From NCBI GenBank assembly GCA_021173225.1, contig JAJOLK010000017.1, positions 1 through 64,000 on the forward strand: a stretch of 64,000 bases of DNA, read 5' to 3'. The stretch is from Phycisphaerales bacterium PN19_bin_20. GTDB taxonomy: Bacteria; Planctomycetota; Phycisphaerae; Phycisphaerales; UBA1924. Under the pieces are notes generated by a model. That model saw only the letters and a program-made list of their open reading frames with translations, was not told the origin of the DNA and made no database searches. A program made the translations under genes and the position numbers. Positions 50,689 through 59,780 of the stretch are shown here, piece by piece; position 1 is the first letter of the stretch; each line of letters opens with the position of its first letter.

Positions 50689-52341
50689 ATGGCTACTTCG
50701 TACATCACCACGCCGATTTACTACGTGAATGACCGCCCGCACATCGGGCACTGCTACAGCACGGCCTTGGCGGACACGATGGCGCGGTTTGAGCGTCTGC
50801 GCGGGCGCGAGGTGTTTTTTCTGACCGGGACCGACGAGCACGCTGACAAGGTGATTGCCAAGGCGCGCGAGAACGGGATGAGCGAGCAGGCGTGGGTGGA
50901 CGCGTGCGCGGCGCAGTTTCAGGACGCGTTTGCGATGCTGGGGATCGGGCACGACGTCTTCTACCGGACCAGCGACGAGCACCACAAGCGTTTGGCGCAG
51001 GGGTATATCGCGGAGCTGATGGCCAAGGGCGACGTGTATTTGGGCGACTATGTGGGTTGGTACGACGCGAGTCAGGACGAGTACCTGACCGAGACGGTGG
51101 CGAAGGACGCCGGGTACAAGTCACCGGTCACGGGCGTGGCGCTGGAGAAGCGGACGGAGAAGAACTACTTCTTTCGGCTTAGTAAGTATCAGGGGGCGCT
51201 GGAGAAGCACTTGGCGGAGCGTCCGGGGTTTGTGCTGCCGGCGGAGCGTCGTAACGAGGTGCTGGGGCGGCTGCGGCAGGGGCTGCTGGACGTGCCGGTG
51301 AGCCGAGCGTTGCGGGCGGGCGAGAGCGTGTGGGGCGTGCTGATGCCCGGCGACAGCGCGCACCGGGTGTACGTGTGGATCGAGGCCTTGTGCAACTATT
51401 TGACGGCGGTGGACATGCCGGGGCGGATCAAGTTTTGGCCAGCGACGACGCACGTGATGGCGAAGGACATTTTGTGGTTCCACGCGGTGATCTGGCCGGC
51501 GATGCTGCTGGCGCTGGGGCGCGAGCTGCCCGGTGCGGTGTACGCGCACGCGTACTGGGTGCGTGACGGGAAGAAGATGTCCAAGAGCCTGGGCAACTTT
51601 GTGGACCTGGACGTGATCCGGGCTTATGTGGGGCGGTTTGGGGCCGACGCGCTGCGGTATTACCTGGTGACGCAGGGGCCGAGCGGGAGCACGGACTCGG
51701 ACTTCAGCCACAGCAAGTTTATTGAGACGTATAACGCGGAGCTGGCCAACGGGATTGGCAACGCGACCAGCCGGGTTGGGAACATGATCGATAAGTACTT
51801 TGGCGGGGTGGTGCCGGCGCACAATGGCCTGCGGCTGGAGGCAGGGACGCCCGGCGCTGAGACGGACTTTGCGACGGCGGCGCTCGCGGCGCGAGAGAGT
51901 GTGCTGGCGGCTTTGGAGCGGCGCGACGTGGCGGCGGCGACGCAGCAGGGGATTGCGCTGGTGCGGCTGGTGGATGGGTACATCAACGCGACCGAGCCGT
52001 TCAAGCTGGCCAAGAGGGTTGAGGCCGAGCCTGCGCTTCGTGCGCGGCTTGGGACGATTCTGTACCACTGCGCCGAGCTGCTGCGGATTGCCAGCGTGGT
52101 GCTGAGCCCGGCGATGCCGGTGAAGATGGCGCAGCTCTGGCAGACGTGGAACTGCGCGCCTCCAGCTGCCTTCACTGCAACTACTGCCGCCACTACCGCC
52201 ACTGCCGCCATGGCGGCGGGCGCGGGGCTGGAGGAGTTGATGGTGTTTGGTGGGGCGCATGCGCTGGTGCCGGGCACGGGGCTGACCAAGGGCGAGGTGC
52301 TGTTCATGCGGGCCGACCCGGCGGAGGTCGCGCCGGGGTGA
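50689..52341 (+). CDS. metG: Methionine--tRNA ligase
   Basis: Class Ia synthetase charging tRNA-Met for initiation and elongation. The product is 550 residues with 'YYVNDRPHIGHCYSTALAD' (HIGH), 'LTGTDEHADKV', the connecting peptide without the CxxC zinc knuckles, 'WIEALCNYLTAV', 'AKDILWFHAVIWPAMLLALG' and the KMSKS loop 'GKKMSKSLGNFVD'. The C-terminal anticodon-binding helical domain includes 'GIGNATSRVGNMIDKYFGG'. It has no dimerising C-terminal EMAP/tRBD domain. ATG 50689 starts directly at 'MATSYITTPIYYVN', the usual N-terminus. An Ala/Thr-rich insertion near residue 500 is lineage-specific. Confidence 0.96.
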   Translation: MATSYITTPIYYVNDRPHIGHCYSTALADTMARFERLRGREVFFLTGTDEHADKVIAKARENGMSEQAWVDACAAQFQDAFAMLGIGHDVFYRTSDEHHKRLAQGYIAELMAKGDVYLGDYVGWYDASQDEYLTETVAKDAGYKSPVTGVALEKRTEKNYFFRLSKYQGALEKHLAERPGFVLPAERRNEVLGRLRQGLLDVPVSRALRAGESVWGVLMPGDSAHRVYVWIEALCNYLTAVDMPGRIKFWPATTHVMAKDILWFHAVIWPAMLLALGRELPGAVYAHAYWVRDGKKMSKSLGNFVDLDVIRAYVGRFGADALRYYLVTQGPSGSTDSDFSHSKFIETYNAELANGIGNATSRVGNMIDKYFGGVVPAHNGLRLEAGTPGAETDFATAALAARESVLAALERRDVAAATQQGIALVRLVDGYINATEPFKLAKRVEAEPALRARLGTILYHCAELLRIASVVLSPAMPVKMAQLWQTWNCAPPAAFTATTAATTATAAMAAGAGLEELMVFGGAHALVPGTGLTKGEVLFMRADPAEVAPG

Positions 52342-52550
52342 GTTGGGTTTGTTGGTTGTGTGCCGGGATGGTTGAGCACGCGGCGGCAGAGCGGGGGTTA
52401 CAACGCCCTACCGACAGATGTAATGGGGCGTGGGCCATGGGCAATGAGGCCCAATAAACACGTGCGGGCACGACCCTCGGACATCAGCAAACGCAGGCAG
52501 CTGAGCCCACGCGGCGCGCGGGGGCACCCGTTGCTCAGAGCGTCCTGGGT

Positions 52551-55500
52551 TTACTCGTCGCTGCTCTGGGTGCGTTTGCGTTCCCACGGTTTGGCTTCGC
52601 GTTTGACGAGTTCGACCTTGCGTGGCTCGAACTCGACGCCGCCGGGCCCGAGGTGTGCGGTAAGCCGCGCGACGAGTTCGGGCGTGGGTGTGAGGCGGAC
52701 CTTGGGCAGGTCGAGGATGACGTCGGCGTGCTCGGTGCGGACGATGAGCTCGACGAGCTTTGGCTCGCCGGTGGGTTTGATCTGGTTCAGGAGTGCGGCG
52801 ACGCTGACGAGGCGGTCGCGGGCGGTGCCGTTCAAGCGGGACTGGTCGATGACGACACGCACGCGTTGTGCGAGCAGCTCTGCGGCGGCGGAGAGCGGGA
52901 TGACCTGCTCGGCGATGAGCTGTGTTTCGCCGCGGGAGAGATCGACCTTTGCGACGACGAAGACGATGCGGTCGGGGGTGATCATCTCGCTGTAGCGGGC
53001 GAAGCAGTCAGAGAAGGCGACGCAGTCAACGGTGCCAAGTTTGTCTTCGAGGGTCATGATGCCCATCTTCTGGCCCGCGCTTTTGCCGGTCTTGACGACA
53101 AGGCTGCGGACGCCGGAGATCATGGCGGCGATGACGACGCGTTCGTCTTGCTTGTGAAGCTTGTCACGTAGGCGCCGGGTGGTGGTGTTGCCCAGGCCTG
53201 TGACGAGGGCTGCGTGCTCATCAAGGGGGTGGTTTGAGACGTAGAAACCGAGGGTTTCTTTCTCGGCCGCGAGGGTCTGCGGCTCTGACCACGTGGTGGC
53301 GCGGGCGAGCGCGACGCTGGCGCCGGGCGCGGATGCTTGGGTGCGGGCGGCGGCGGGGGCTGGTTCGCCGAAGCCAAAGAGCCCGCCCTGGCCGGAGGCT
53401 TTATCTTTGGCCATGGTGCTGCCGGCGGCGACGGCTTGCTCGATGGTGGCGATGACGGCGGCGCGGTGTGGGCGGCCGTGGAGGCAGTCGAACGCGCCGC
53501 TTTTGACGAGGGCCTCGATGGTGGCCTTGTTGACGCTGCCGGAGGCGGTGCCGTTGCCACTACCGCCGACGGGGACGCGTTCGCAGAAGTCGAAGATGGA
53601 GGTGAAGGGTTGCGCGGTGCCTTGGTGTCGTTCTTTGAGGATGCTCTCGATGGCCTTGTCGCCGCAGCCCTTGATGGCGCCGAGGCCGAAGCGGATGTGC
53701 CCGGTGTCGGCGCGTTTGGGCTCGCCCGGCTTGAAGATGACGGCGAAGTCTTTGGCGGAGAGGTTGACGTCGGGGGGCCGGACCTCGATGCCCACGGCGG
53801 TGGTCTTGCCGGTGGCCGGGTCGATGGTGCGTGTGGAGTTTCGGCAGTCTTCTATGTAGGGGACCCAGTCGGCGATCTGGCTGGCGCCGCTCTCAAAGGT
53901 GAGGAAGGCGGCCATGTATTGGCGTGGGTAGAAGGCCTTGAGGTAGGCGGTTTGGTAGGCGACGATGGCGTAGCCGGTGGAGTGGCTCTTGTTGAAGCCG
54001 TAGCCGGCGAACTTGAGGATGAGCTCGAAGAGGTCTTCGGCCTGCTGCTTGGTGAGGCCCTGCTTCTGCGAGCCGTCGACGAACTTTGGGCGCTCTTTCT
54101 CGATCTTGTCGTGCTTTTTCTTGCTGATATTTTTGATGAGGGTGTAGGCGTCCCGGAGCTTGATGCCACCGAGCCCGTGGACGATCTGCATGACCTGTTC
54201 TTGATAGACCATGACGCCGTAGGTCTCGGCGGTGTAGCGGTCAACGATGTCGTGGACGCGTGGGACGTCGGCCTGCCCGTGCTTGCGTCGGTTGTAGTCG
54301 GGGATGAGGTCCATGGGCCCGGGCCTGAAGAGGGCGTTGGCGGCGATGAGGTCTTCGAGTCTGTCGGGCTTCATCTCGATAAGCAGGCGGCGCATGCCGG
54401 GAGACTCGAACTGGAAGACGCCGGTGGTGTCGCCTCGGCGGAACATCTCGAAGACCTTCTGGTCTGTGAGGTCGAGGCGGTCAAGGTCAAGCGGGTGCGG
54501 GCCACGGTCGTCGGGACTGCGTCCGCAGGCGCGATAGGTCTCTTGATGGTCGAGGTCCTGGTTGATGAGGGCCTTGCAGCGTTCGACGACGCTGAGGGTG
54601 CGCAGGCCGAGGAAGTCCATCTTGAGCAGGCCCATCTTCTCGCAGGTGGGCCCGTCCCATTGGGTCACGATGTCGTCGGTCCCGCTGGGGCGGTAGAGCG
54701 GGACGATCTCGTGCAGCGGGCGTGTGGCGACGATGACGCCGGCGGCGTGGACGCTGGCGTGTCGGGCCTGGCCCTCGATGGCGCGGGCGTTGTCGATGCA
54801 GCGTTTGACCAGCGGCTCGCTGTCGTAGAGGGCCTTGAGGTCGGCCTCTTGCTCGAGGGCTTTATCGAGGGTGATGCCGAGCTGCTCGGGGACGAGCTTG
54901 GCGAGTTTGTTGACCGCGGGCAGCGGCATTTCGAGGACGCGTCCGACGTCACGGACGGCGGCGCGGGCCTTGAGGGTCCCGAAGGTGATGATCTGCGCGA
55001 CGTGCCCGTACTTGGCGCGGACATAGCCGATGACCGAGGCGCGGCCGTCCTGGCAGAGGTCGATATCGATATCGGGGAACTCGGAGCGGTCGGGGTCTGT
55101 GAAGCGCTCAAAGAGCAGCCCGTATCGGACGGGGCAGGCGTTGGAGAGGCCCAGCACGTAGCCGACCATGGTGCCCACGCCCGAGCCACGGGCGTTGGCG
55201 GGGATGGCGCGCTGGCGGCCCCAGTTGACAAAGTCCCAGACGATCAGGAAGTAGGCGCTGATGCCCTTGTCGGCGAGGATCTTGAGCTCGCGCTCGAGGC
55301 GTGCGCGGCGGTCGGTGTGCTCTTTGGTGCTGGCGGCTGAGTTAGCGGTGCTGCTGGCTGGGGCGGGCCCGTAGCGCCATGTGTAGCCGCCCTCGGCGAG
55401 CAGGCGTAGGGCCTGGTCACACTCGAGCTTGGCCTGCGCGGTGAGGTCGGCCTTCTGTTGCTCGGTGGCGTCTTGCGGGAGCGCGAAGGGGACGACCTCG

Positions 55501-56555
55501 AAGCGCTGGCAGTAAGCGCTGTACCAGGCGGAGAGGTCGGCGTTGAACTCGGGCTGGTCGTGCGTGGGCAGGGGCTCATCGGCGCGCTTGACGCGGACCA
55601 TCGGGGCGTTGCTGGCGCCGATGGGGAGGGAGACATTGCAACGGTCGGCGATGCGCTGGACGTTGTCGAGCGCTTCGAGGCCCGGGGCGCCGTAGGGCTC
55701 GAACAGCGCGCGCATCTGTGCGGGGCCTTTGACGTAGAGGTTTTTGTCGTAGATGAGGCGGTCGGGGTCGCTCTTGTTCTTGGCGGTGCTGATGCAGATG
55801 AGCGTGTCGTGGGCGTCGTGATCCTCGGCGCGGAGGAAGTGGCTGTCGTTGTCGCACACCAGCGGGAGGTTTAGCTCTTTGGCCAGGCGCACCAGGTGCT
55901 TGTTGATGGCGATCTGCTCGCGGACGTGGTGCTGAAGCTCCACGAACATGCGCGGGCCGGTGCCTTCATCGGCGAAGGTCCGCGCGTGCCAGCGGGCGCT
56001 CTCGACGGCGCGGTCCCAGTGCAGGACCTCGGCGGAGCGGTCGTATTCGAGGAGGTGCTCGCCGATCTCGCTGCCCAGGTGCCCGTTGATGGCGATGAGC
56101 CCGGCGTTATGCTGTTCGAGCAGCGCGCGGTCGATGCGTGGCTTGTAGTAGAAGCCCGTGAGGTAGGCCTCGCTGCAGAGGTAGAGCAGGTTCTGCCAGC
56201 CGGTGTTGTTCTCAGCGAGCAGGACGAGGTGGTACCCGCCGTCGGCGACGCCGGTGTGGACCTTGTCGAGGCGTGAGGCGGGCGCGACGTAGGCCTCAAC
56301 GCCGAGGATGGGCTTGATGCCGCGTTCTTTGGCGGCGGTGTAGAAGGCGACGGCGCCGAACATGTTGCCGTGGTCTGTACAGGCGACGGCGTTCATGCCG
56401 AGGGCCTTGACGCGGTCCATGAGCTTGTCGATGCGGTTGCCGCCGTCGAGCAGGCTGTACTCTGTATGCAGGTGCAGGTGCGTGAAGCCCGGGCCGGCCT
56501 GCGTGCTGGCGGGGTGGTCAGGTGATGAGTTTGTCGAGGCTTCATGCCCGCCCAT
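52551..56555 (-). CDS. dnaE: DNA polymerase III subunit alpha
   Basis: The replicative polymerase catalytic subunit. The 1334-residue product has an N-terminal PHP domain ('FTHLHLHTEYSLLDGGNRIDKL', 'ACTDHGNMFGAV'), the polymerase palm with 'FPDIDIDLCQDGR' (two catalytic Asp) and 'LLKMDFLGLRTL' (third Asp), the fingers 'AIEGQARHASVHAAGV' and 'GVMVYQEQVMQIV', the HhH region 'FNKSHSTGYAIVAYQTAYLKA', and an OB domain 'VVIAAMISGVRSLVVKTGKSAGQKMGIMTLED'. The ATG at 56553-56555 has GGAG 8 nt upstream; an ATG at 56598-56600 is also possible. It is somewhat longer than E. coli DnaE because of Ala/Ser-rich insertions. It is convergent with metG. Confidence 0.96.
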   Translation of the reverse strand: MGGHEASTNSSPDHPASTQAGPGFTHLHLHTEYSLLDGGNRIDKLMDRVKALGMNAVACTDHGNMFGAVAFYTAAKERGIKPILGVEAYVAPASRLDKVHTGVADGGYHLVLLAENNTGWQNLLYLCSEAYLTGFYYKPRIDRALLEQHNAGLIAINGHLGSEIGEHLLEYDRSAEVLHWDRAVESARWHARTFADEGTGPRMFVELQHHVREQIAINKHLVRLAKELNLPLVCDNDSHFLRAEDHDAHDTLICISTAKNKSDPDRLIYDKNLYVKGPAQMRALFEPYGAPGLEALDNVQRIADRCNVSLPIGASNAPMVRVKRADEPLPTHDQPEFNADLSAWYSAYCQRFEVVPFALPQDATEQQKADLTAQAKLECDQALRLLAEGGYTWRYGPAPASSTANSAASTKEHTDRRARLERELKILADKGISAYFLIVWDFVNWGRQRAIPANARGSGVGTMVGYVLGLSNACPVRYGLLFERFTDPDRSEFPDIDIDLCQDGRASVIGYVRAKYGHVAQIITFGTLKARAAVRDVGRVLEMPLPAVNKLAKLVPEQLGITLDKALEQEADLKALYDSEPLVKRCIDNARAIEGQARHASVHAAGVIVATRPLHEIVPLYRPSGTDDIVTQWDGPTCEKMGLLKMDFLGLRTLSVVERCKALINQDLDHQETYRACGRSPDDRGPHPLDLDRLDLTDQKVFEMFRRGDTTGVFQFESPGMRRLLIEMKPDRLEDLIAANALFRPGPMDLIPDYNRRKHGQADVPRVHDIVDRYTAETYGVMVYQEQVMQIVHGLGGIKLRDAYTLIKNISKKKHDKIEKERPKFVDGSQKQGLTKQQAEDLFELILKFAGYGFNKSHSTGYAIVAYQTAYLKAFYPRQYMAAFLTFESGASQIADWVPYIEDCRNSTRTIDPATGKTTAVGIEVRPPDVNLSAKDFAVIFKPGEPKRADTGHIRFGLGAIKGCGDKAIESILKERHQGTAQPFTSIFDFCERVPVGGSGNGTASGSVNKATIEALVKSGAFDCLHGRPHRAAVIATIEQAVAAGSTMAKDKASGQGGLFGFGEPAPAAARTQASAPGASVALARATTWSEPQTLAAEKETLGFYVSNHPLDEHAALVTGLGNTTTRRLRDKLHKQDERVVIAAMISGVRSLVVKTGKSAGQKMGIMTLEDKLGTVDCVAFSDCFARYSEMITPDRIVFVVAKVDLSRGETQLIAEQVIPLSAAAELLAQRVRVVIDQSRLNGTARDRLVSVAALLNQIKPTGEPKLVELIVRTEHADVILDLPKVRLTPTPELVARLTAHLGPGGVEFEPRKVELVKREAKPWERKRTQSSDE

Positions 56556-56794
56556 GCCACGCGCTCCAGGTTTGCGTCGCTGGGTGGACGCCGTGGACAT
56601 CTTACCGCGGGTGGCGCGGCGCGCAAGCGACAGGGGGAGGGGGAGCAGCGACGAGCGATGAGGGGTGAGCGATGAGGGATGAGGGTCGGGCCTTCGGTCC
56701 GATGGCAGGATCAAACGCTGCATTACGCGAGGTAACCGCAAGGCCGTTGGAAAACTGCGTTCCGGAAGGTTGAAAGGCAGGGGCAGCCCGCCGC

Positions 56795-58168
56795 TTAGCG
56801 GCCCATGCGTTTGGCCAGTGAGAAGGCCAGCTCGAGGCTCTGCTCGTAGTTCAGGCGTGGGTCGCAGCTGGTGGCGTAGTTGCGGGTGAGGTCGGCCTCG
56901 GTGATGTTGCCCGAGCCGCCGAGGCACTCAGTGACGTCATCGCCGGTGAGCTCAACGTGGACGCCGCCCATGCGGACATTGTGGGCGGCAAGGACGTCCC
57001 AACAGGTGTGCAGCTCAGCGAGAATATCGTCAAAGCGGCGGGTTTTGTAGCCGTTGGTGGTGCCGATGCCGTTGGCGTGCATGGGGTCACAGACCCACAG
57101 TGCGCGGAGGCCCTCGCGCTGGACGGCGGCGACCAGCGGTGGCAGTGCGGCGGCGATCTTGCTGCCCATGCGCGGGATGAGCACGAGCTTGCCGGGCGTG
57201 TTGGCGGGGTTGAGCGCGCGGGCGAGGCGGAGCAGGTCGTCGCAGGTCATCGAGGGGCCGACCTTGACGCCCACGGGGTTTCGCACGCCGCGGAAGTACT
57301 CGACGTGCGCGCCGTCAAGGCGGCGTGTGCGCTCGCCGATCCACGGCAGGTGGGTGGTCAGGTTCCACCAGCCCTGGCGGCGCGGGACCTGGCGGGTCTG
57401 GGCGCTTTCGTACCAGAGGTTGAGCCCCTCGTGGCTGGTGAAGAAGTCAACGCGGGTCAGCGCGTCGTAGTCCTTCTGCCCGGCGACGCGCATGAACTCG
57501 ATGGCGTCGGAGAGGCGGTCGAGCAAGGCCTGATACTGCGTGCGGGTCTCGGCGGTCAGCCCGGCGTGCTGCAAGAGGCCCAGGTTCCAGTACTCGGGGT
57601 GGTGGATATCGGCAAAGCCGGCGTCGATCAGCGAGCGCACGAAGTTGAGCGTCAACCCGGCGTGCTGGTAGGCCTCGAGCATCAGGCGCGGGTCGGGCGT
57701 GCGGGCGGCAAGCGTGAACTGTGCGCGGTTGACCAGGTCGCCAAAGTAGCTCGGCAGCGTCAGCTCACCCTCGGGGGTCTTGCGCGTCTCTGTCTGGGTG
57801 CTGCGCGGCTTGGCGTACTGCCCGGCGAGGCGGCCCACGCGCGTCACGGGCCTGCGCCCCGCCATGACCAGCACCAGCGACATTTGCAGCAGGATCTTGA
57901 GCTTGCCGGCGATCACATCACTGGTGCAGTCGGCGATCGACTCGGCGCAGTCACCACCCCAGAGCAGGAACCGCTTGCCTTCCTCGGCCTCGGCGAGCTG
58001 GGCGATCAGGTGCTCGATCTCGCCGCTGGTGACCAGGGGGGGCAGGTCACGCAGGCGGCGAGCGGCGTCGTGGACTGCCTCCATGTCTGGGTACGGGACC
58101 TCTTGCGCGAGCGGGCGCTCACGCCAAGACATCGGGCTCCAGTCGCTGTGGGCGGTCGCGTCGGGCAT
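56795..58168 (-). CDS. Class II 3-deoxy-7-phosphoheptulonate synthase
   Basis: Condenses PEP and erythrose 4-phosphate, the first step of aromatic amino-acid biosynthesis. The 457-residue product is the plant/Mycobacterium-type class II enzyme: 'FLLWGGDCAESI', 'VTRVGRLAGQYAKPRS', 'RVDFFTSHEGLNLWYE', 'HLPWIGERTRRLDGAHVEYFRGVRNPVGVKVGPSM', 'LWVCDPMHANGIGT' and 'GGVHVELTGDDVTECLGGSG' are all present. The start at the ATG 58166-58168 gives the expected N-terminus; the open frame upstream does not. It is divergent from the HIT-protein gene (126 bp apart). Confidence 0.95.
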   Translation of the reverse strand: MPDATAHSDWSPMSWRERPLAQEVPYPDMEAVHDAARRLRDLPPLVTSGEIEHLIAQLAEAEEGKRFLLWGGDCAESIADCTSDVIAGKLKILLQMSLVLVMAGRRPVTRVGRLAGQYAKPRSTQTETRKTPEGELTLPSYFGDLVNRAQFTLAARTPDPRLMLEAYQHAGLTLNFVRSLIDAGFADIHHPEYWNLGLLQHAGLTAETRTQYQALLDRLSDAIEFMRVAGQKDYDALTRVDFFTSHEGLNLWYESAQTRQVPRRQGWWNLTTHLPWIGERTRRLDGAHVEYFRGVRNPVGVKVGPSMTCDDLLRLARALNPANTPGKLVLIPRMGSKIAAALPPLVAAVQREGLRALWVCDPMHANGIGTTNGYKTRRFDDILAELHTCWDVLAAHNVRMGGVHVELTGDDVTECLGGSGNITEADLTRNYATSCDPRLNYEQSLELAFSLAKRMGR

Positions 58169-58294
58169 CAGGCTGAGAGTATCGGCCCCGCGTGGGGGGC
58201 AACAGAGCCCGGCGCGCGTGCAACGGCTGGCGAACAAGCCGTACGCGCGGGTGGCGCGCTCAGGGCGTGGCGCGCGGGCCCGATATCCTGCAAC

Positions 58295-58936
58295 ATGGCG
58301 AGCAACGACAACCCGGTGGATGGCGCGCTCTCGGCCCACGCGGCGCTGCAAGCGCCCTGGCGCCTGCGGTACCTTGAGACCATCGCGGAGGATGATCGCA
58401 AGGGGCAGGCGGGTGCTGGGGGAGGCGGTTCAGGTGGGGGTTCAGGTGGCGGTGCGGTTGGGGGTAGTGCGGCGTCGACTGGGTGCTTCATCCGCGACTA
58501 CTACCTCAGCCCGCAGCACGATGTTGAGAATCATGTGATCGTGCGGACCGAGCATGGGATGATCTTCTTGAACGCGTTCCCATACAGCGGCGGGCACCTG
58601 CTTGTGGCGCACAAGGAAAGCCGCGGAAGGCTGCTGGACTATGAGCCGGCGCAGCGGGCCCGGTTATGGCAGCTCACGGACGTGGCGGCGGAGCTGGCCG
58701 AGCTGGCGCTGCAGCCGCAGGGCCTGAACATTGGCGTGAACCAGGGGCGGGCGGCGGGCGCGGGCGTGCCGCAGCACCTGCATGTGCACGTGATCCCGCG
58801 CTGGGGCGGGGACACGAACTTCATTACCACGGTGGGGCGCGTGCGGGTGATCCCGGCGTCACTGGAGGCGATGGCGGAGCGGTTCCGGCGTGCGTGGGCG
58901 CACCTGAGCCCGCGCTGGGCGGCCCTGCTGGCATAG
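58295..58936 (+). CDS. HIT family protein (Ap4A phosphorylase-like)
   Basis: A 213-residue nucleotide hydrolase/transferase of the histidine-triad family. The triad is 'QHLHVHVIPRW', preceded by 'NIGVNQGRAAGAGVPQ'. The N-terminal strand region reads 'DYYLSPQHDVENHVIVRTEHGMIFLNAFPYSGGHLLVAH'. The arrangement is like Ap4A phosphorylase/FHIT-type enzymes acting on dinucleoside polyphosphates. A Gly/Ser-rich insertion (about 40-60) lies between the N-terminal helix and the core. ATG 58295 is used; a much longer in-frame extension running antisense to the DAHP synthase gene is considered spurious. Confidence 0.9.
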   Translation: MASNDNPVDGALSAHAALQAPWRLRYLETIAEDDRKGQAGAGGGGSGGGSGGGAVGGSAASTGCFIRDYYLSPQHDVENHVIVRTEHGMIFLNAFPYSGGHLLVAHKESRGRLLDYEPAQRARLWQLTDVAAELAELALQPQGLNIGVNQGRAAGAGVPQHLHVHVIPRWGGDTNFITTVGRVRVIPASLEAMAERFRRAWAHLSPRWAALLA

Positions 58937-59011
58937 CGCGGCGGCTGCGCGGCGAGTTGGGCCGCGTGGGGTGAGCTGGCCTTGACGCGCCGCTGGTGGG
59001 TATGCTCGGGC

Positions 59012-59590
59012 ATGAGCTCGGAGCCGACCAGCGTGAACGCCCCGACCGCGGCAGCGGCCACAGGCCCGGCGCTGGCAGGCCCGGCGCTGGCAGGCGTGGC
59101 CATGGTGGGCGTGGTCATGGGCAGCCATAGCGATTGGGAGACGATGAGCCACGCGTGCGAGGTGCTGACGCGTCTGGGCGTGGCGCACGAGCGCAAGGTC
59201 GTCAGCGCGCACCGGACGCCCGAACTCTTGATGCAGTACGCGTCGGAGGCGGCGGGGCGCGGGCTGAAGGTGATCATCGCCGGCGCGGGCGGCGCGGCGC
59301 ACCTGCCGGGTATGTTGGCGAGCCGCACGTGGTTGCCGGTGCTGGGCGTCCCGGTGCAAAGCCGTGCGCTGCAGGGGCTTGACTCGCTTTTGAGCATCGC
59401 GCAGATGCCCGGGGGCGTGCCAGTGGGGACGCTGGCGATCGGTCCGGCGGGGGCGACCAACGCGGCGCTGCTGGCGACGGCGATCTTAAGCCTGAGCGAC
59501 CCTGCGCTGCGCGCGAGCCTGGAGCGGTTCAGGGCAGAGCAGACGCGGCGCGTGCTTGATCACCCGGACCCGGCATCACCGCCGAGCTAG
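59012..59590 (+). CDS. purE: 5-(carboxyamino)imidazole ribonucleotide mutase
   Basis: Converts N5-CAIR to CAIR in purine synthesis. The 192-residue product has a Thr/Ala-rich leader (about 1-30) and then the PurE core: '[13 protein letters not shown]', '[15 protein letters not shown]', '[17 protein letters not shown]', '[37 protein letters not shown]' and '[10 protein letters not shown]'. These match the octameric class I enzyme that works with PurK. The ATG at 59012 is chosen over an upstream TTG. It lies 190 bp upstream of purK on the same strand. Confidence 0.95.
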   Translation: MSSEPTSVNAPTAAAATGPALAGPALAGVAMVGVVMGSHSDWETMSHACEVLTRLGVAHERKVVSAHRTPELLMQYASEAAGRGLKVIIAGAGGAAHLPGMLASRTWLPVLGVPVQSRALQGLDSLLSIAQMPGGVPVGTLAIGPAGATNAALLATAILSLSDPALRASLERFRAEQTRRVLDHPDPASPPS

Positions 59591-59780
59591 GACGGATTCT
59601 GGCTCAAGCTTGAGGCCGCGGAGCGAACCAGAGGTGAGAAGACCAAGACCTATGCGGAGCGCGGGCGCATCCAAACGCGCGAGAGCAGCGAGAATCCGAA
59701 GTAGGCCCGACTGTAACTTCTTGGCGAAGACGACCCGAGCGGCGTGCTGTACGAACGACGGCTGACGCGAGTGACTGAAC

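Noticed and set aside
50051-50728. Plus-strand open frame running into metG
   Set aside because: Gly/Arg-rich with no domain; metG has a standard start at 50689, and the minus-strand candidate with a transmembrane segment is at least as likely.
53337-55340. 667-codon plus-strand frame inside dnaE
   Set aside because: It is the antisense of a well-supported DnaE coding region and has Gly/Val/Asp-rich composition from the complementary codon bias.
56957-58294. Upstream extension of the HIT protein frame
   Set aside because: It overlaps the DAHP synthase gene on the other strand and has no matching domain; the HIT core starts cleanly at 58295.
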